Shown: positions 6,227 through 13,488, counted from the first letter of the stretch. The stretch is DNA of 21,202 nt from CADCTB01 sp035494015 (GCA_035494015.1 DATJHJ010000073.1:1-21202); one strand, 5' to 3'. A program made the numbers and translations. Notes: generated by a model from the sequence alone, not told the origin.

Positions 6227-6970
6227 ATGGCCAGCCGTACCGGCAGCGTGGTGCTCGTCGTGCTGGGCGCCGTCCTCCTGGCCGGGTCGCTCGCACGGGG
6301 CGCGGCGAACGCGGCCTACGGCATCGGCCTCCTCGTGTTCGGCACCAGCCTGGTCGTCGTGGGCGTGGTTCTCCCCCGCCTGCGCAACGCCGAGGTCGGT
6401 CCGGCCACCGGGTTCAAGCTCACCCTCGACGAGGACCGGGCCGTGTCCACCGGGTTGGCCGAGTGCGACCAGGTGGAGAAGGTCGAGGTCGACCAGGTGG
6501 TGGCCGCCACCCGGCTCGTCCTGGCCTCCGAGGTTCTGGCCCAGCTGCTGGGCCCCGACCGCGGGCCGCTCGCCGACGCGTTGTTCCACCTCTACCTCTA
6601 CGACGAGCAGCGCCAGCTGTTGCTGCCCGCCTTCGAAGGCCGACCGAGCCCGAGCCGGGGCTGGAGGGTCGGGGTCGGCGCGGTGGGCGAGGCGTGGTCG
6701 ACCGGCGAGTACGTGCTCGTGCAGGGCCAGGAGGTCTCTGACGAGACGTACGGGCTGACGCCGTCGCAGCAGCGGCGAGCCCGGGATCTGGCCGTGGTGG
6801 CGGCGATGCCGGTGACGAACGCGTCCGATCAGGTGGTGGCGGTGCTGGCCGGGTCGTCGGTCGACCCCCACAGCGAGCTCGGCTCCGACGCCGGATTCGA
6901 CGCCCACCTGTTGCTGGCCCAAGAGGTGGCGCGGGTGCTGGTCGACCTCCTGCGCTGGTTCCCGGACTGA
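6227..6970 (+). CDS. Two-helix membrane protein with a C-terminal GAF-like domain
   Basis: The 247-residue product begins with two hydrophobic helices (about 7-27 and 29-50) joined by a short turn, then a linker and a soluble domain (about 84-240) resembling GAF sensor domains. Seen there are LYLYDEQRQLLLPAFEG, then VGVGAVGEAWSTGEYVLVQG, YGLTPSQQRRARDLAVVAAMPV and VVAVLAGSSVDP. No kinase, cyclase or DNA-binding output domain follows. It could therefore be a membrane sensor acting through a partner, or a scaffold; ligand unknown. The ATG at 6227 is the first in frame. No Shine-Dalgarno is visible and the upstream terminator hairpin ends only about 24 nt before it, so how it is expressed is unclear. 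Confidence 0.8.
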   Translation: MASRTGSVVLVVLGAVLLAGSLARGAANAAYGIGLLVFGTSLVVVGVVLPRLRNAEVGPATGFKLTLDEDRAVSTGLAECDQVEKVEVDQVVAATRLVLASEVLAQLLGPDRGPLADALFHLYLYDEQRQLLLPAFEGRPSPSRGWRVGVGAVGEAWSTGEYVLVQGQEVSDETYGLTPSQQRRARDLAVVAAMPVTNASDQVVAVLAGSSVDPHSELGSDAGFDAHLLLAQEVARVLVDLLRWFPD

Positions 6971-6976
6971 TACACT
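6968..6976 (+). promoter_or_regulatory. Candidate extended -10 promoter for the 58-aa gene
   Basis: TGATACACT carries a TANNNT hexamer (6971-6976) with an upstream TGN, overlaps the stop of the GAF-protein gene, and would start a leader of about 20 nt before the 58-aa gene. No good -35 was found. Confidence 0.35.
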
Positions 6977-7003
6977 CGGTACGTCGAAAGACAAGGAGAA
7001 GCG

Positions 7004-7180
7004 ATGCATGCTGGCTCTCACGGCTCCTTCGGCCACCGGGCCACCCCGGTCTTGGCCGACGACGTGGCTCGCGTCGTGGCCCGCGCCCTGGCTAACGGGA
7101 CCTCACGCATCCGGCTGACGACGGGCCAGCGGCTGGCCATCCTCAACTCGTCGACCCGGCCGGGAGCGGCCCGGGCCTGA
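7004..7180 (+). CDS. 58-aa small basic protein (unknown)
   Basis: A short frame starting at an ATG with an excellent ribosome binding site (AAGGAG with suitable spacing), 33 nt after the GAF-protein gene. The product begins MHAGSHGSFGHRATPVLADDVARVV and continues ARALANGTSRIRLTTGQRLAIL; it is basic, has no cysteine and no membrane helix. Codon third positions are overwhelmingly G or C. The central LADDVARVVARALANG looks like one amphipathic helix. No family was recognised. It may be co-expressed with the YibE/F gene 36 nt downstream. Confidence 0.65.
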   Translation: MHAGSHGSFGHRATPVLADDVARVVARALANGTSRIRLTTGQRLAILNSSTRPGAARA

Positions 7181-7216
7181 TCGGCGCTGACGGGCGGCGG
7201 GAGCCAGAATGCCCGC

Positions 7217-8434
7217 TTGGCCCACAGCCACGACAACGTGTCGGCGGGCGACCTCTCGCTCCCACCCCAGCTCCGGCGGATCCTCGTGGCGTCCATCGGC
7301 GCCTTCATGGTCGCCACGGTGGTCGGGCTGGTCGTGCTCTGGCCGCCGGCCACGGCCACGGGCCAGCCCGCGCCCGAGCTGGGGACGCCCGTCCAGTTGG
7401 TGAACGCCAAGGTGACGGCCAGCACGCTCGTGCCGTGCGGGTCGACCCTCCCCGGGCCCAACCTGGTGTGCCGCTCGGTGACGGTGAAGCTGGACCAGGG
7501 GCCGGAGAAGGGCACGACGACCGTCCTCGATATCACTGATAGTCCCGATCAGCCCACTCTGCGTGTTGGCGACCGGGTCATCCTCGGGCGCTCGGCCGAT
7601 CCCACCGGGGTGGCCTACTACTTCTCCGATTACCAGCGCCGTACTCCCCTGCTCGCCCTCGGACTGTTGTTCGCCGTCGCCGTCATCGGCTTGGCCCGCT
7701 GGCGGGGCGCGGCGGCCCTGGCCGGCCTGGTGATCAGCCTGGTCGTGCTGGTCCGCTTCGCCCTGCCCGCCATCCTGGCCGGCGAGAACGCCTTGGCCGT
7801 GGCCATCGTGGCCGCCGCGGTCATCGCCGTCCTCATCGTGTACCTGGCCCACGGGGTCACGACCCGCACCACCACCGCCCTGCTCGGCACCCTGGTGTCG
7901 CTGGCCCTGACCGCGGTGCTGGCCGTGATCTTCGTCCACGCCGCCCATCTCACCGGGCTGTCGTCCGAGGAGGACACCTACCTGCGGGGCATTCTCGGCG
8001 GCCGGGTCAACCTGCAGGGCTTGCTGCTCGGCGGGATCGTGATCGGCACCCTCGGCGTGCTCAACGACGTCACCGTGACCCAGGCGTCGGCGGTGTGGGA
8101 GATCTACCTGGCCAACCCGGCGGTCGATGCCCGCCGGCTCTACCTGTCGGCCATGCGGATCGGGCGTGACCACATCGCCTCGACGGTCGACACCCTGGTC
8201 CTGGCCTACGCCGGGGCCGCGCTGCCGTTGCTGGTGATCTTCACCATCGCCGGGCGGCGCCTGGGCGACGTGCTCACCGGCGAGATCGTGGCCGAGCAGC
8301 TGGTCCAGACCCTGGTCGGCAGCCTGGGCCTGGTGGCGTCGGTGCCGGTGACCACCGCACTGGCGGTACTGCTGGTCACCCGCAGCGTCCGGCGCCGACC
8401 CCGAGGGGCGCCAGGGTTGGCGCCGGAGGGCTAG
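7217..8434 (+). CDS. YibE/F-family multi-pass membrane protein
   Basis: A 405-residue membrane protein. It has a short His-containing N-terminus (MAHSHDN), a first helix (about 23-43), an extracytoplasmic domain (about 45-140) with two cysteines at 74 and 85 that could form a disulfide, then about seven more helices. The block GGIVIGTLGVLNDVTVTQASAVWE (about 272-295) and the later LVLAYAGAALPLL match the YibE/F family. The family's function is not established, though transport has been suggested. The TTG at 7217 keeps the His-bearing N-terminus. A GGGAG lies rather far upstream and a later GTG at 7238 is possible, so the start is uncertain. Its stop interlocks with the parB stop in one CTAG. 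Confidence 0.85.
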   Translation: MAHSHDNVSAGDLSLPPQLRRILVASIGAFMVATVVGLVVLWPPATATGQPAPELGTPVQLVNAKVTASTLVPCGSTLPGPNLVCRSVTVKLDQGPEKGTTTVLDITDSPDQPTLRVGDRVILGRSADPTGVAYYFSDYQRRTPLLALGLLFAVAVIGLARWRGAAALAGLVISLVVLVRFALPAILAGENALAVAIVAAAVIAVLIVYLAHGVTTRTTTALLGTLVSLALTAVLAVIFVHAAHLTGLSSEEDTYLRGILGGRVNLQGLLLGGIVIGTLGVLNDVTVTQASAVWEIYLANPAVDARRLYLSAMRIGRDHIASTVDTLVLAYAGAALPLLVIFTIAGRRLGDVLTGEIVAEQLVQTLVGSLGLVASVPVTTALAVLLVTRSVRRRPRGAPGLAPEG

Positions 8435-9333
8435 TCGAGGGTCTGCGGGCCGTCCGTCATGGCCCGGTAGATGCGCTCCAGATCCTCCAGGGTGGCGAAC
8501 TCGATGGTCACCTTGCCCCGCGACGCGCCCATGGTGATGGCCACCCGGGTGTCCAGATGGGTCGACAGCAGCTCTTCCAGCTCCAGGAGCCCGGGCGGGC
8601 GCAACCGCCCCCCGGGCGGGGTAGACGATGGGGCGCCGGCGGCGGGACCGACGGCGGCAGGGCCGGCGTTGTGCTGGCGGGCCGCTTCCTCGACGGCCCG
8701 CACGGACATGCCGTCGGTGACCACCCGCTGGGCCAGGGCCTCCTGGAAGGCCCGGTCGGGCGTGCTGAGCAGGGCCCGGGCGTGGCCGGCGGTGAGCCGA
8801 CCCTCAGCCACCATGCGCTGGACGCTGGGGGGCAGCTGGAAGAGGCGCAGCGTGTTCGAGATGGCGGCCCGGCTCTTGCCCACCCGGGACGCCAGCTCGT
8901 CGTGGGTCAGGTGGAAGTCCTCCAGCAGCTGCTGGTAGGCGGCGGCCTCGTCGAGGGGGTTGAGATCCTCGCGCTGGACGTTCTCGACCAGGGCCTGCTC
9001 CAGCGACAGGGTGTCGTCGACGGTGCGCACGATGGCCGGGATGAGGGACAGGCCGGCCCGCTTGGCCGCCCGCCACCGGCGCTCGCCGGCAATGAGCTCG
9101 TAGGCGCCCCCGCCGGTCGCTCGGACCAGCACGGGCTGGAGCACGCCCAGCTCGCGGACCGAGGCGGTGAGGGCAGCGAGGGACTCCTCGTCGAACTGGG
9201 TGCGAGGTTGGCGCCGGTTGGGGGAGATGGACCCCACCGGCAGCTCCTGGAACGCCGATTCGTCCCCGTCACCCATGGTGCGGGGAGGGATCAGCGCTCC
9301 GAGCCCCCTACCGAGCCCGCCTTGGCGCGCCAC
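8431..9333 (-). CDS. parB: Chromosome partitioning protein ParB
   Basis: A 300-residue CTP-dependent DNA clamp that loads at parS near the origin and works with ParA in chromosome segregation. Visible: the ParA-contact N-terminus with LGRGLGAL, the CTP-binding motifs GERRWR (83-88) and ENVQRE (117-122), the helix-turn-helix region (about 143-170, LTHDELASRVGKSRAAISNT), a Pro/Gly-rich linker (about 218-245) and a C-terminal dimerisation domain. The GTG at 9333 has GGAGG at good spacing. It overlaps the parA end, so both are on one transcript. No terminator separates it from the convergent YibE/F gene. Confidence 0.97.
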   Translation of the reverse strand: MARQGGLGRGLGALIPPRTMGDGDESAFQELPVGSISPNRRQPRTQFDEESLAALTASVRELGVLQPVLVRATGGGAYELIAGERRWRAAKRAGLSLIPAIVRTVDDTLSLEQALVENVQREDLNPLDEAAAYQQLLEDFHLTHDELASRVGKSRAAISNTLRLFQLPPSVQRMVAEGRLTAGHARALLSTPDRAFQEALAQRVVTDGMSVRAVEEAARQHNAGPAAVGPAAGAPSSTPPGGRLRPPGLLELEELLSTHLDTRVAITMGASRGKVTIEFATLEDLERIYRAMTDGPQTLD

Positions 9334-10360
9334 CGCTCACCTCCTTGGCCAGCTCCCGGTAGGCGATGGCGCCCCGGGACGTCGAGTCGAACACGATGAT
9401 GGGCTGGCCGAAGGAGGGAGCCTCCGACAACCGGATGGTGCGAGGAACGATGTTACGGCACACTTTGGGACCGAAGTGCTCCCGGACGTCCTTGGCCACC
9501 TGGTCCGAGAGCTTGGTCCGGGCGTCGTACATGGTCAGGACGATGGCTCCGAGCTCGAGGACCGGGTTGAGGTTGCTCTGGACCAGGGCCACGTTGCGCA
9601 GGAGCTGGCCCAGGCCCTCCAGGGCGTAGTACTCGCACTGGATGGGGACGACGACCTCGTTGGCCGCGGCCAGCCCGTTGACGGTGAGCAGGCCGAGCGA
9701 TGGCGGGCAGTCGATCAGGGTGAAGTCGTAATCGTCGCCCAACCGCTCCAGGGCCCGGCGCAGCCGGAGCTCCCGGCTGAAGGCGGGCACCAGCTCGATC
9801 TCGGCCCCGGCCAGGTCGATGGTGGCCGGGGCCAGGAACAGGTTGCGCACCGCGGTGGGCTCGATGCAGTCCTCCAGACTGACGTCGTTCAGGAGGACGT
9901 CGTAGATGGAGGTGGCCAGGTTGCGAGCATTGATCCCGAGGCCGGTGGTGGCGTTGCCCTGCGGATCGAGATCGACGACCAGGACGCGGTAGCCGAGCTC
10001 GGCCAGGGCGGCGCCCAAGTTGACCGCGGTGGTGGTCTTGCCCACCCCACCCTTCTGGTTGGCCACGGCCATGTACCGGGGGAGCGGGCGGGCGACGGCC
10101 GTGGGTGCGGTCCACTCCGGGGCCGGTGGCGGCTCGGGAGCGGCCAGCTCGACGGGCCCGGGCGCGGGCGGGGAAAGGGGCTGCTCGACGGCCACCGGAG
10201 CCGGCGCGGCCTCCTCGCCCCGAGTACCGGGGGGATTCCAGGCCCAGGGATGGGTGGTGGGCGGCGGCGGCTCGGCCGGGGGCGGCGGTCCGTCACGGGC
10301 GACATCGGGGGCGTCGATCGTCGATGTCCAGGCCCCCGCCGCCCCGCGTTCGTCGCCCAT
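9308..10360 (-). CDS. parA: Chromosome partitioning ATPase ParA
   Basis: A 350-residue deviant-Walker ATPase that binds DNA non-specifically and moves ParB-parS complexes. KGGVGKTT is at 103-110, DLDPQGNATTGLG follows, and TLIDCPPSLGLLTVNGLAAANEVVVPIQ carries the Walker B region. An unusually Pro/Ala-rich, probably disordered N-terminus of about 95 residues precedes the ATPase core (several PPPP runs). The ATG at 10360 lacks a Shine-Dalgarno but lies exactly where a leaderless transcript from TTGACC-N16-GACAAT would begin. A TTG at 10387 would extend the protein by nine residues and seems less likely. ParA and parB overlap, indicating coupled translation. Confidence 0.95.
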   Translation of the reverse strand: MGDERGAAGAWTSTIDAPDVARDGPPPPAEPPPPTTHPWAWNPPGTRGEEAAPAPVAVEQPLSPPAPGPVELAAPEPPPAPEWTAPTAVARPLPRYMAVANQKGGVGKTTTAVNLGAALAELGYRVLVVDLDPQGNATTGLGINARNLATSIYDVLLNDVSLEDCIEPTAVRNLFLAPATIDLAGAEIELVPAFSRELRLRRALERLGDDYDFTLIDCPPSLGLLTVNGLAAANEVVVPIQCEYYALEGLGQLLRNVALVQSNLNPVLELGAIVLTMYDARTKLSDQVAKDVREHFGPKVCRNIVPRTIRLSEAPSFGQPIIVFDSTSRGAIAYRELAKEVSGGAPRRAR

Positions 10361-10366
10361 CGAGCC

Positions 10367-10394
10367 ATTGTCCCACGTGGGGCGCAAGGGTCAA
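10367..10394 (-). promoter_or_regulatory. parAB promoter, apparently leaderless
   Basis: On the minus strand, TTGACC (10389-10394) and GACAAT (10367-10372) are separated by 16 nt. The parA ATG lies 6 nt after the -10, so +1 would be its A. A near-palindromic CCCACGTGGG sits in the spacer, with CACGTG centred exactly 30 bp from the centre of the adjacent parS. ParB could therefore modulate this promoter, which is inference. Confidence 0.55.
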
Positions 10395-10398
10395 GCTC

Positions 10399-10414
10399 TG
10401 TTTCACGTGGAACA
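10399..10414 (+). promoter_or_regulatory. parS centromere site
   Basis: TGTTTCACGTGGAACA fits the bacterial parS consensus TGTTNCACGTGAAACA read in reverse complement. It lies between rsmG and parA, 4 bp upstream of the predicted parA -35. It is the only site of this quality I found in the window. Established knowledge: ParB nucleates here and spreads as a CTP-gated clamp. Confidence 0.93.
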
Positions 10415-10455
10415 TGAGGCTGAGGCTGGTTCACGCTCCGGTCCGGGAAATTCGC

Positions 10456-11067
10456 TCAGAACAGCGGGCGTTTGGCCGGGAGGCCGACCCGCCGGGGGTA
10501 CCGCGCCGGGCAGGGCGATTCTTGTACCAGCACCTGGAACGTGCCGTGCGCCGTGGTCCGGCCGCCGGCCGGTCGGAGGCCGAGTGGGGCCAGGCCCGCG
10601 CTCGGCCAGCGCGCTGCTCGTCCCCCGGGCGGCTCGCTGACCACGGCCCGGCCCCCGACCCGCAACAGCGGTGCCGCACACTCGGCGACCACGGCCGGGG
10701 GGCCGAAACTGCGAGCGACGACCAGGTCCTGCCCACCCCGCAGCCCGCCCGCCCGCCCGCTCTCTTCCGCCCGTTCCGGCCGCACCTGGACCCGGTCCTC
10801 CAGACCAAGAGCCAGCACGGCCCGGCGGAGGAACTCGGTGCGCCGGAGCGACGAGTCGATAAGAGACCACCGCACATCGGGAAAACGCAGGGCCAGGGGT
10901 AGCCCGGGCAAGCCGGCACCGCTGCCCAGGTCGACTGCCGACCCCAGCGCCCACCCGCCGCCGGCGACCTCGGCCGCCACCACCTCGGCGAACCCCCGAG
11001 CGTGGTGGAGATGGGCCTCTACCGGCCCCGGGCCCACGAAGCCCAGATCCCGGGCCTCGACGAGCAC
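10456..11067 (-). CDS. rsmG: 16S rRNA (guanine527-N7)-methyltransferase RsmG
   Basis: A 203-residue SAM-dependent methyltransferase (older name GidB) that methylates G527 of 16S rRNA. The SAM motif AVDLGSGAGLPGLPLALRFPD is intact, followed by IDSSLRRTEFLRRAVLALGLEDRVQV and VVARSFGPPAVVAECAAPLLRVGG. The start is assigned to the GTG at 11067, the first ordinary start codon in the frame, 38 nt after the jag stop; no Shine-Dalgarno is obvious. The frame stays open upstream (in-frame LSHPEAEHWDALVP), so a rarer start such as CTG near the jag stop cannot be excluded. The C-terminal part is Pro/Arg-rich. Confidence 0.93.
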   Translation of the reverse strand: MLVEARDLGFVGPGPVEAHLHHARGFAEVVAAEVAGGGWALGSAVDLGSGAGLPGLPLALRFPDVRWSLIDSSLRRTEFLRRAVLALGLEDRVQVRPERAEESGRAGGLRGGQDLVVARSFGPPAVVAECAAPLLRVGGRAVVSEPPGGRAARWPSAGLAPLGLRPAGGRTTAHGTFQVLVQESPCPARYPRRVGLPAKRPLF

Positions 11068-11105
11068 CGGGACCAGGGCGTCCCAGTGCTCGGCCTCCGG
11101 GTGGC

Positions 11106-12038
11106 TCAGCCTGCCGCGGGAGTGATCACGACCCGCCGCCGCGGCTCCTCACCCTCCGAGCTGGTCGAGACCCCGTCGATGGTGTTCGCGGTGTCGTGGA
11201 CCACCTTGCGGTCGGCCGGGGGCATGGGCTCCAGCACCCGCTCGGTCCCCGTGGCCAGCACCTGGGCGGCGACGTCACGGGTGAAGCGTTCGAGGGCCTC
11301 CCGGCGGGCCTTGCGGTACCCGCCCACGTCGACCACGATCCGGGGCTGGTTGTCCCCCGCTCGGCGCTGCACCACCGTCCGGGTCAACTCCTGCAGTGCG
11401 GACAGGGTCTGACCCCGGGGGCCGATCAGCATGCCCACGTCGGCACCGTCGACCGCCAGCTCGATGGTGTCGCCGTCGTCCAGCTCGTGGCGAGCCACGG
11501 TGCCGTCCACCCCGAAGGCCGAAACCAAGCCCCGGAGGAACTCCTCGCCCAACTCGCCCGGATCTCCTCCGGCTTCGCCTGCCTCGCTCATGCTGTCTCC
11601 CCTCTCGACCGCCACCTTGGGACGCCTCTCGGGGCGGGACGCCCGGGGAGCCGCCGTGGACCGCTCGCTACCACCATTGCTGGCCGGCGGATTCCCGCCG
11701 CCGCCCGCCGGGCGCGCCGCCGCCCGCGCAGGACTCGCAGGAGGCGCCGAGGGCGCAGCCCCCTCCGCAGTTTCGGTGCCCGCGTCCGCCGACGGGCCCG
11801 TTTCGTCGGCCCGGTCCTTGCGACCCCGCCGCCGGGATCCCCGCTCCACCTTGGGCCGCACCGCGGTGGGCTGGACCCGCGCCCGGACCCGCGCCTCAGC
11901 CCGCAGCCGCCCGAACAGGCCGGCGCGTGGCTCCTCGAGCACTTCGAACTCGGCCTCGCTCTCGTCCACGCCCAACTGGTCTAGGGCGGCGTCCTTCGCC
12001 TCTTCCACCGTGCGTCCGGTGACCTCGACCCATTCCAC
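11106..12038 (-). CDS. jag: Jag/KhpB RNA-binding protein (Jag_N, KH and R3H domains)
   Basis: A 310-residue RNA-binding protein usually encoded after yidC. Jag_N domain about 1-50 (VEWVEVTGRTVEEAKDAAL through EEPRAGLFGR), a long low-complexity Ala/Pro/Arg/Glu-rich linker (about 60-165), a KH domain (about 190-245) with GPRG at 206-209, and an R3H domain (about 245-310) ending SSEGEEPRRRVVI. The linker is longer than in firmicute homologues. The GTG at 12038 is 2 nt beyond the yidC stop and preceded by GGAAGGA. The frame is open far upstream through yidC, but only this start fits the family N-terminus. Known homologues affect cell elongation and division; the role here is inferred. Confidence 0.94.
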   Translation of the reverse strand: MEWVEVTGRTVEEAKDAALDQLGVDESEAEFEVLEEPRAGLFGRLRAEARVRARVQPTAVRPKVERGSRRRGRKDRADETGPSADAGTETAEGAAPSAPPASPARAAARPAGGGGNPPASNGGSERSTAAPRASRPERRPKVAVERGDSMSEAGEAGGDPGELGEEFLRGLVSAFGVDGTVARHELDDGDTIELAVDGADVGMLIGPRGQTLSALQELTRTVVQRRAGDNQPRIVVDVGGYRKARREALERFTRDVAAQVLATGTERVLEPMPPADRKVVHDTANTIDGVSTSSEGEEPRRRVVITPAAG

Positions 12039-12040
12039 GC

Positions 12041-13225
12041 CTAGCGGTCCTTCCCTCGAGGGGTGTTCTTGGTTGACGGATCGTCCTGGCCGTTGACGGA
12101 CCCAGTGCCGGGGAGGCCCTTGGGCCGGGGCGACGGCGGGGGCCGCTTGCTCTTCGGCTGCTGGCGGCCCGTCGGGCGGGGCGGGGCGGGCTTGGCCGGC
12201 GGCTTGCCGCCGCCCCCCTTGCCCGTTCCTGCCTTGCCCGACTGTCCTTTGCCCGTACCTGGCTTGCCGGATTGGGGCTTCTTGGCCGGGCCCTTCGGCC
12301 GCGACGCCGCCGCCCGCCCGAACAGCCCGGTCCGAGCCGGCGCGCCACCCTTGGGCGACCCGGACGGCCGGGCTTTGGGCTCGCCCTTGTCGCCCTTGTC
12401 GCTCTTGTCGCCCTTGTCGCTCTTGTCGCCCTTGGGGGCCGCCCCCCCGCCACCCGGCGGGCCCAAGGTCCGGAAGGTGACCTCCTGCTGGCCGATCTGC
12501 CAGATGTTCGACACGATGAAGTACACGACCACGCCGGCGGGGATGGACAGGGAGATCAGGCCGATCATGACCGGGAAGACCCGCCCGATCATCTGCATCT
12601 GGGCGTTGGCCGATCCCGCCGGCATGCGGGCCGTCATCTGCCGCTGCTGGTAGAAGCCGGTGGCCACGGTGAGGACGACAAGGATGTAGTACGGCCACGC
12701 CTTGCCCAGGCCGTGCTGGGTCTTGGCCGCCTGGGCCAGGTCGATGCCCCAGGAGACCATCTTGCCGCCCGACTGCACCAGCGACCGGTACAGCTCGCTG
12801 CTGGCGGGGACGTGCTTGGGCGCCGGCTTGTGGGTCAAGCCCAGGATCAGGCGGTACAGGACGATGAAGAGCGGGGTCTGCAGCAGGAGGGGCAGGCACC
12901 CGGCCACCGGGTTGACCTTGTTCTCCTTGTAGAACTTCATCATCTCTTCGTTGAGCTTCTGGCGGTCGTCCTTGTACTTCGCCTGCAGCCGCTTGAGCTC
13001 GGGTTGGATGCGCTGCATGGCCTGCTGCGACTTCACCTGCTTGGTGGTCAGGGGGATCAGCAGGATGCGCACGGCGATGGTCAGCAGGGCGATGGCCAGC
13101 CCGTACGAGGGGACGACGGCATAGAACCAGGCCAGGACCGTGCCCATGGCCGAGTAGATGGGGTCGAGGATCCAGAAGCTGGCGGCCAGGACGTGGGCGC
13201 CGCTGCCCAGCGGGCTCACGGTCAC
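12041..13225 (-). CDS. yidC: Membrane protein insertase YidC
   Basis: A 394-residue YidC/Oxa1/Alb3 insertase of the Gram-positive type, without the large periplasmic domain of proteobacteria. The core (about 1-254) has the five expected helices, with the conserved arginine R53 in AVRILLIPLTTKQ, the coiled cytoplasmic loop with QPELKRLQAKYKDDRQKLNEEMMKFYKENKVNP, and FPVMIGLISLSIPAGVVVYFIVSNIW. Residues after about 255 form a roughly 140-residue, very basic, Gly/Lys/Pro-rich tail that begins with GDKSDK repeats; such tails bind ribosomes in some homologues. The GTG at 13225 overlaps the yidD stop (GTGA). It has no lipobox, unlike Bacillus SpoIIIJ. Confidence 0.96.
   Translation of the reverse strand: MTVSPLGSGAHVLAASFWILDPIYSAMGTVLAWFYAVVPSYGLAIALLTIAVRILLIPLTTKQVKSQQAMQRIQPELKRLQAKYKDDRQKLNEEMMKFYKENKVNPVAGCLPLLLQTPLFIVLYRLILGLTHKPAPKHVPASSELYRSLVQSGGKMVSWGIDLAQAAKTQHGLGKAWPYYILVVLTVATGFYQQRQMTARMPAGSANAQMQMIGRVFPVMIGLISLSIPAGVVVYFIVSNIWQIGQQEVTFRTLGPPGGGGAAPKGDKSDKGDKSDKGDKGEPKARPSGSPKGGAPARTGLFGRAAASRPKGPAKKPQSGKPGTGKGQSGKAGTGKGGGGKPPAKPAPPRPTGRQQPKSKRPPPSPRPKGLPGTGSVNGQDDPSTKNTPRGKDR
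12384..12434 (-). repeat. 9-bp tandem repeat in the yidC tail
   Basis: CCCTTGTCG and CTCTTGTCG units (plus-strand reading) follow one another for five full copies and a partial sixth. On the coding strand they give GDKSDKGDKSDKGDKG. The repeat keeps frame in steps of three residues and is prone to slippage, so copy number may vary between strains. Confidence 0.85.
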
Positions 13226-13488
13226 GACGCCGCCTCAGGCACCGGGTCCACCCCGGCGCCACCCCAGGGATGGCAGCGGCCGATGCGGCGCGCCGCCAGC
13301 CAGGACCCCCGGACGGCGCCGTGGCGCTCGAGTGCCTCCAGGGCGTAGGTCGAGCACGTGGGCCAGTACCGGCAGGGGGAGGGTCGGGCGGCGCGCAGCA
13401 GCTGGTAGGCCCGGATGGGCACGGAGAGTGCTCGGACAGCCACAGAATGCGGCGTCCGCTCGACCATGGCGGTGGGGGCGACGGTCAT
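13222..13488 (-). CDS. yidD: Membrane protein insertion efficiency factor YidD
   Basis: An 88-residue small protein, typical in position between rnpA and yidC. The family core is intact: VPIRAYQLLRAARPSPCRYWPTCSTYALEALERHGAVRGSWLAARRIGRCHPWGGAGVDPVP, with cysteines in PCRYWPTCSTYA and RCHPW. The ATG at 13488 overlaps the rnpA stop (ATGA), with AAGG immediately before it. A second ATG at codon 8 (MVERTP) is an alternative. YidD sits on the inner face of the membrane and aids YidC-dependent insertion in studied species. Confidence 0.94.
   Translation of the reverse strand: MTVAPTAMVERTPHSVAVRALSVPIRAYQLLRAARPSPCRYWPTCSTYALEALERHGAVRGSWLAARRIGRCHPWGGAGVDPVPEAAS

Noticed and set aside
11106..13262. 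A 718-codon minus-strand frame running through yidC into jag
   Set aside because: The part overlapping yidC is out of frame with the clear insertase sequence; jag has its own start at 12038 with a ribosome binding site and the family N-terminus.
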